From the NCBI RefSeq assembly GCF_010993775.1, contig NZ_WOTO01000013.1, forward strand, positions 96,611 through 160,610: a DNA stretch of 64,000 nt, in the 5' to 3' direction. Positions 62,779-64,000 of this stretch are shown here, piece after piece (the stretch's first letter is position 1; the number at the start of each line of letters is the position of its first letter). The notes under the pieces are model-generated. The model did not search any database. It was not told where the DNA came from and saw only the letters and a program-made list of their open reading frames with translations. A program made the position numbers and the translations under genes. This DNA is from Fodinicola feengrottensis. GTDB lineage: Bacteria; Actinomycetota; Actinomycetes; Mycobacteriales; HKI-0501.

Positions 62779-63122
62779 GACCCCAACCTAAGTGGTCAGC
62801 GTGGTGTTTCACAGTGCCGGAACGGACGGTCTGATCGTTCTGGACAGGATCGTGTTAGCGAGGTGTTAGCGGCCCGGGGGAACACTCCGCTCATGATCGC
62901 GCTCGAGCTGCTCCCGCTCGGTGTCACCGCTGGTCGTACGGGCGCGGCTGGTCGCGGCCACGGTGGTCCGAGACACCCATGACTCCGACCTGTGTTCTGG
63001 AGGCCGCCGTGGTTGATCAAACGTGCGGTCGCTTTGCTCGCGGACGTGGTGCCTGGCGTTGTCGTACGCCGGCTGCGTGGTTAGCGGATTTGTCCAGTAA
63101 TTCCCGACGGAATGGAGACCAC
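62779..63122. other. Divergent intergenic region between SARP gene and Cys-rich peptide gene
   Basis: 344 bp. It contains the GTGTTAG heptamer pair (62852-62869) and must hold both promoters. No further gene or RNA is evident. Confidence 0.55.
62852..62869 (-). promoter_or_regulatory. Heptamer direct repeat upstream of SARP gene
   Basis: GTGTTAG, 4-nt spacer CGAG, GTGTTAG (minus strand: CTAACAC ctcg CTAACAC). 11-bp period, 74 nt from the SARP start; shares the TAACA core with one unit of the arrays at 41.2 kb. Confidence 0.55.
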
Positions 63123-63356
63123 ATGTCCCTCGCGAAATTGTCCGACGCCGCCGTCCGGTGGCTGCTGCCCCGTACGACCGCGGCCGCGTGTCGCCCGCCG
63201 GACCCCTGTGACAGCTGCGCGAACCCCGTTCGCGTTTGTTACAACGGCCGCATGAACACGATAAAGTACACGTTGAAGGTCAACAACTGTTCGGGCCAGT
63301 GCGTCGTCGGCAAAAAGCAGGTTTGCTGGATCGGAGACCCGGGCCGAATCTGCTAG
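63123..63356 (+). CDS. Small eight-Cys peptide, possible RiPP or bacteriocin-like precursor
   Basis: 77 residues, ATG 63123 with GGAG upstream. A leader-like start ([20 protein letters not shown]) is followed by a Cys-rich part: [35 protein letters not shown]. The protein ends in Cys. There is no classical hydrophobic signal peptide. No modifying enzyme is next to it; the neighbour is the SARP regulator. Small actinobacterial peptides ending a leader in PxTxAAAC occur near RiPP loci, but this assignment is tentative. Confidence 0.6.
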   Translation: MSLAKLSDAAVRWLLPRTTAAACRPPDPCDSCANPVRVCYNGRMNTIKYTLKVNNCSGQCVVGKKQVCWIGDPGRIC

Positions 63357-63359
63357 CTT

Positions 63360-63484
63360 CGATCTCTCGCGCTGCTCACCGCGCCGATGGAGACCCGGTC
63401 GCGGCTGGGCACCCGCCGGGTCCTCGCCGCCGAGGCACGCAAGGTCGCCGTGGACACTTTCCTTCGCGCGTACGCCGTCGACTG
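63360..63484 (+). pseudogene. TetR-like C-terminal fragment
   Basis: About 38 codons read [39 protein letters not shown], then TGA at about 63484. This resembles the last helices of TetR-type proteins; no N-terminal domain is present. Confidence 0.35.
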
Positions 63485-63805
63485 ACAGCGCAACATGCGG
63501 TCCCGCAGTCCCTTGTCGCTGGGCACTGATGCGTGGAAATCGCGTAACGGCGGGGTATTCCTCCCTCGGGGGTGGTCTGGTCTTTCCTTCCGGGCGCGCA
63601 GGGGATGGCACTACGCCGAGCGCAGGCCACGACATGATCGCGTTCGACTACCGCGAGTGCGGTCCCGATGGTGAACCGCGGGTTGTTCATGTCGGCCAGG
63701 AAGACGACTATCCTCATCACTCGGGGGTAGGGCAGTGCCGATTGCGGGGCTCAAGGCCAAAAATATTGCCTCCGACGGACCCTCGCCGGCGCTCCTTCCT
63801 ACCGT
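63485..63805. other. Region without a supported gene
   Basis: 320 bp. It holds one copy of a 30-bp direct repeat and a weak minus-strand ORF (start near 63717, [18 protein letters not shown]) that I cannot assign. Probably a junction of degraded elements. Confidence 0.4.
63579..63608 (+). repeat. 30-bp direct repeat, copy 1
   Basis: Begins GGTCTTTCCTTCCGGG and ends CAGGGGATGG; identical to 63967-63996, 388 bp away. Confidence 0.95.
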
Positions 63806-63960
63806 TAGAACGGTGGTGGTGGGTATTCGTCGTTGGGTGTGACGTCGTAGGTGCGTCCGGTGGGCTGGTCCAGAGGAATCGGCCTGGTGTTGGTTGGGTG
63901 ACGGTCCAGCCGTGTTCTTTGATGTCGTTGTGGAATTTGCAGGCTGGTCCGGTTGCTGTC
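63806..63960 (-). pseudogene. Third DUF222-HNH protein, C-terminal fragment
   Basis: On the minus strand: [20 protein letters not shown], then with a frame change [17 protein letters not shown] and TAA at 63806-63808. This is the end of a DUF222-HNH protein of a different subgroup than copies 1 and 2. Upstream sequence toward the window edge is replaced by the 30-bp repeat, so the gene is probably interrupted or assembled incorrectly. Confidence 0.5.
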
Positions 63961-63966
63961 GTACGC

Positions 63967-63996
63967 GGTCTTTCCTTCCGGGCGCGCAGGGGATGG
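63967..63996 (+). repeat. 30-bp direct repeat, copy 2
   Basis: Identical to 63579-63608; lies at the window edge inside or next to the third DUF222-HNH fragment. Confidence 0.95.
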
Positions 63997-64000
63997 TGTG

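Noticed and set aside
63579..63996. CRISPR array from the 30-bp repeat
   Set aside because: Only two copies, 388 bp apart, with no regular spacers and no cas genes.

Overview
The window is high-GC actinobacterial DNA. A two-domain geosmin synthase, a SARP/AfsR-type regulator, DUF222-HNH (13E12-type) elements, many GTG starts and a rich secreted-hydrolase repertoire point to a soil-dwelling filamentous actinomycete. I cannot name the genus. The most important caveat is quality: about 30 otherwise well conserved genes are each broken by one or more single-base frame changes (I count roughly 55-60), mostly in homopolymers. This looks like uncorrected indel error rather than decay, so I annotate those genes as full-length CDS and give the breakpoints. 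Truly degenerate pieces are marked as pseudogenes.

Layout. 1-3 kb: secreted glycan-active proteins, including a GH43-ricin protein. 3-12.5 kb: a carbohydrate/sugar-acid catabolic region with an Fe-alcohol dehydrogenase and enolase-superfamily dehydratase under a divergent IclR regulator, two sugar ABC permeases, and a large glycosidase-propeller-lectin fusion. 12.8-15 kb: geosmin synthase. 15-19 kb: an AraC regulator, a VOC protein and a GH78 alpha-L-rhamnosidase, then an IS630 remnant and the first DUF222-HNH element. 20.7-24.9 kb: a membrane propeller protein coupled to a class I terpene cyclase, facing a cytochrome P450. 25-27 kb: divergent GH18 chitinase and AA10 LPMO. 27.3-34.1 kb: an HSP90-like chaperone operon with two paralogous large TPR proteins.

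34.1-39.8 kb, minus strand: AMP-dependent ligase, GNAT-like transferase and ATP-grasp enzyme in a tightly coupled operon downstream of a LigD-type polymerase and a quinone oxidoreductase. 40.8-44.2 kb: a candidate class IV lanthipeptide locus, with a 56-residue Cys/Thr precursor and a LanL-type lyase-kinase-cyclase whose cyclase has CCG-type zinc ligands. Between the precursor and a divergent small secreted Cys protein lie two mirror-image arrays of three heptamers with 4-nt spacers, each ending 80 nt from its start codon; this is the architecture bound by SARP/OmpR-family activators. A full SARP-NB-ARC-TPR regulator sits at 60-62.8 kb with a similar heptamer pair upstream. 44-50 kb: a WYL regulator, a short UvrA-like ATPase, an IS982-truncated serine hydrolase and the second DUF222-HNH element. 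50-59.9 kb: redox enzymes with TetR, XRE and MarR regulators, two LuxR-TPR regulators, a thaumatin-like and a double-psi barrel secreted protein, and a secreted TAP-type peptidase. 63 kb: an 8-Cys small peptide gene, then remnants of a TetR gene and a third DUF222-HNH gene, with a 30-bp direct repeat at the right edge.
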